NCBI RefSeq assembly: GCF_004211955.1
Contig: NZ_RHJI01000022.1
Coordinates: 1 to 64,000, forward strand
Length of the DNA stretch: 64,000 nucleotides
Reading direction: 5' to 3'
Source: Escherichia sp. E1V33
Lineage (GTDB): Bacteria > Pseudomonadota > Gammaproteobacteria > Enterobacterales > Enterobacteriaceae
Below are positions 62,322 through 64,000 of the stretch, piece by piece. Every line of letters begins with the position of its first letter. Positions within the stretch are counted from its first letter, which is position 1. A program made the position numbers and the translations under genes. The notes below the pieces were generated by a model. The model was given only the letters and a program-made list of their open reading frames with translations, was not told the DNA's origin and made no database searches.

Positions 62322-63221
62322 GTGGCGCTACTTATCATCACCACTATTCTGTGGGCCTTCTCCTTTAGCTTTTATGGCGAGTACCTTGCGGGCCACGTCG
62401 ACAGCTATTTTGCGGTGCTGGTGCGCGTTGGCCTGGCGGCACTCGTTTTTCTGCCGTTTCTGCGTACCCGTGGTAATAGCCTGAAAACGGTCGGCTTGTA
62501 TATGCTGGTGGGCGCGATGCAGCTTGGCGTGATGTATATGCTGAGTTTCCGTGCTTATCTCTACCTGACGGTTTCCGAGCTGCTGTTATTTACTGTTCTG
62601 ACGCCGCTCTACATCACGCTGATTTATGACATCATGAGCAAGCGCCGCCTGCGCTGGGGCTATGCATTCAGCGCCTTGCTGGCGGTGATTGGCGCCGGGA
62701 TTATCCGTTACGATCAGGTGACGGACCATTTCTGGACCGGCCTGCTGCTGGTGCAGCTCTCTAATATCACCTTTGCCATCGGCATGGTGGGTTACAAACG
62801 CCTGATGGAAACTCGCCCGATGCCGCAGCATAACGCCTTTGCGTGGTTCTATCTTGGCGCGTTCCTGGTGGCGGTGATTGCATGGTTCTTGCTGGGAAAT
62901 GCGCAGAAAATGCCGCAAACCACGTTGCAATGGGGAATTCTGGTGTTTCTTGGCGTGGTGGCTTCCGGGATTGGCTACTTTATGTGGAACTACGGCGCGA
63001 CGCAGGTGGATGCCGGAACGTTGGGCATTATGAATAATATGCACGTTCCGGCAGGGTTGCTGGTTAACCTGGCTATCTGGCACCAACAGCCGCACTGGCC
63101 AACGTTTATTACAGGCGCGCTGGTGATCCTGGCCTCACTGTGGGTGCATCGTAAGTGGGTCGCTCCGCGCTCTTCACAAACGGCAGATGATCGCAGGCGT
63201 GATTGCGCGCTGAGCGAATAA
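62322..63221 (+). CDS. yigM: Biotin transporter YigM (EamA family)
   Basis: 299 residues from a GTG start (GTGGCGCTACTT). Ten hydrophobic helices of the EamA/DMT superfamily. YigM has been shown to be the E. coli biotin importer (also bioP). Its last 113 bp overlap the 3' end of the convergent metR. Confidence 0.92.
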   Translation: MALLIITTILWAFSFSFYGEYLAGHVDSYFAVLVRVGLAALVFLPFLRTRGNSLKTVGLYMLVGAMQLGVMYMLSFRAYLYLTVSELLLFTVLTPLYITLIYDIMSKRRLRWGYAFSALLAVIGAGIIRYDQVTDHFWTGLLLVQLSNITFAIGMVGYKRLMETRPMPQHNAFAWFYLGAFLVAVIAWFLLGNAQKMPQTTLQWGILVFLGVVASGIGYFMWNYGATQVDAGTLGIMNNMHVPAGLLVNLAIWHQQPHWPTFITGALVILASLWVHRKWVAPRSSQTADDRRRDCALSE

Positions 63222-64000
63222 ACGCTTCTGTAATAGGCTGACGCTGCTCGCCATCGCGCACCGCGGCGTACAGTCGGCTCCACAATCCTTCGCCCAGGGT
63301 TTTGGTTACTACCAGACCCTGGCGCTCAAAACTCTCCACCACCCAGTGCGGCAGGGCGGCAATGCCCATCCGCGCGGCAACCATCTGAATCAACAATAAG
63401 GTGTTATCGACGCTCTTCAGTGAGGGGCTGACGCCCGCGGGCTGAAGAAAATGCCGCCAGACATCCAGTCGGCTACGCTGCACCGGATAAATCAACAGCG
63501 TCTCGCTGGCGAGATCTTCCGGCGTGATACGCGTTTTCGCCGCCAGTGGATGGTCAGGTGCTAACACCAGACGCACTTCATAATCGAACATTGGCGAATA
63601 ATGCAGGCCACTGCGCGGCAGAATATCGGATGTCATCACCAGATCCAGCTCGCCCTGTTGCAACGCAGGCTGCGGGTCAAACGTTACGCCTGATTTAAAA
63701 TCCATCTCCACCTGCGGCCAGTTCTTATGGAATTTTTCTAACGCAGGTGTCAGCCACTGAATACAGCTATGGCACTCGATGGCAATGCGCAGTCGTGTCT
63801 GCTGCGGTTCATTGCAGGCTTGTAGTGCCTGGCTGATTTGCGGCAGCACCTGGTTTGCCAGTTGCAACAGGATTTCTCCCTGCGGTGTAAAGCGAAGCGG
63901 CTGGCTTTTACGCACAAATAGCCGGAAGCCAAGACGTTGTTCCAGATCGCTAAACTGGTGAGACAGGGCGGATTGCGTCTGATGCAACGTCGCCGCAGCG
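63109..64000 (-). CDS. metR: LysR-family regulator MetR, 5' end outside window
   Basis: 297 residues are visible to the window edge; about 20 N-terminal residues are missing, so the visible helix-turn-helix starts at [20 protein letters not shown]. The C-terminus ends in [19 protein letters not shown]. MetR activates metE and other methionine genes with homocysteine as cofactor. The first in-window Met is internal and should not be taken as the start. Confidence 0.95.
   Translation of the reverse strand, partial: AAATLHQTQSALSHQFSDLEQRLGFRLFVRKSQPLRFTPQGEILLQLANQVLPQISQALQACNEPQQTRLRIAIECHSCIQWLTPALEKFHKNWPQVEMDFKSGVTFDPQPALQQGELDLVMTSDILPRSGLHYSPMFDYEVRLVLAPDHPLAAKTRITPEDLASETLLIYPVQRSRLDVWRHFLQPAGVSPSLKSVDNTLLLIQMVAARMGIAALPHWVVESFERQGLVVTKTLGEGLWSRLYAAVRDGEQRQPITEAFIRSARNHACDHLPFVKSAERPTYDAPTVRPGSPARL

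Overview
The window is a 64 kb piece of an Escherichia coli (or very close Escherichia/Shigella) chromosome. It runs from the 3' end of a 5S rRNA gene with distal tRNA-Asp and tRNA-Trp (the end of an rrnC-type operon) to metR. Gene content, order and nearly every protein match what I remember of the ilv-rho-wec-hem-cya-uvrD-metR region of E. coli K-12. It is not K-12: ilvG is an intact 548-codon gene, the enterobacterial common antigen (ECA) cluster lacks rffG and rffH, hemX carries an expanded repeat, and an extra gene lies between glmZ and hemY. I see no insertion sequence, prophage, CRISPR array or plasmid-type gene.

Layout. 1-3.2 kb: 5S/tRNA tail, hdfR, maoP with the maoS site, and yifB. 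3.4-12.7 kb: branched-chain amino acid synthesis (ilvL-ilvX-ilvG-ilvM-ilvE-ilvD-ilvA, and the divergent pair ilvY/ilvC). 12.7-20.1 kb: ppiC, the helicase rep, gppA, rhlB, trxA, rhoL and rho. 20.3-31.2 kb: the ECA operon wecA-wzzE-wecB-wecC-[no rffGH]-wecD-wecE-wzxE-wecF-wzyE-wecG. 31.3-33.3 kb: the amino acid permease yifK and a four-tRNA operon (Arg, His, Leu, Pro). 33.4-36.5 kb: the sulfatase pair aslB/aslA. 36.9-37.1 kb: the sRNA GlmZ. 37.1-37.7 kb: an unrecognised membrane protein with a carrier-protein-like tail. 37.8-45.2 kb: heme genes hemCDXY diverging from cyaA, then cyaY. 45.2-51.2 kb: yzcX-like ORF, lptM, dapF-yigA-xerC-yigB and SOS-regulated uvrD. 51.4-64 kb: yigE, corA with a leader peptide, yigF, yigG, rarD, yigI, pldA, recQ, rhtC, rhtB, pldB, yigL, yigM and partial metR.

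How the genes fit together. IlvG/M, C, D and E make isoleucine and valine, and IlvA feeds the isoleucine branch; expression is set by attenuation in ilvL and by IlvY acting on ilvC. The wec genes make, flip, polymerise and chain-length-control ECA. The dTDP-sugar branch (WecE, WecD, WecF) here lacks its own first two enzymes and so must depend on rmlB/rmlA-type genes elsewhere. AslB is the maturase expected for the AslA sulfatase. Rep, UvrD, RecQ, XerC and YifB concern DNA; Rho and RhlB concern RNA.

The points most worth a second look are the rffGH-less wecC-wecD junction, the 199-residue protein beside glmZ, the hemX tandem repeat, and the small ORF plus hairpin in the corA leader. Comparisons with K-12 are from memory and were not run as alignments.
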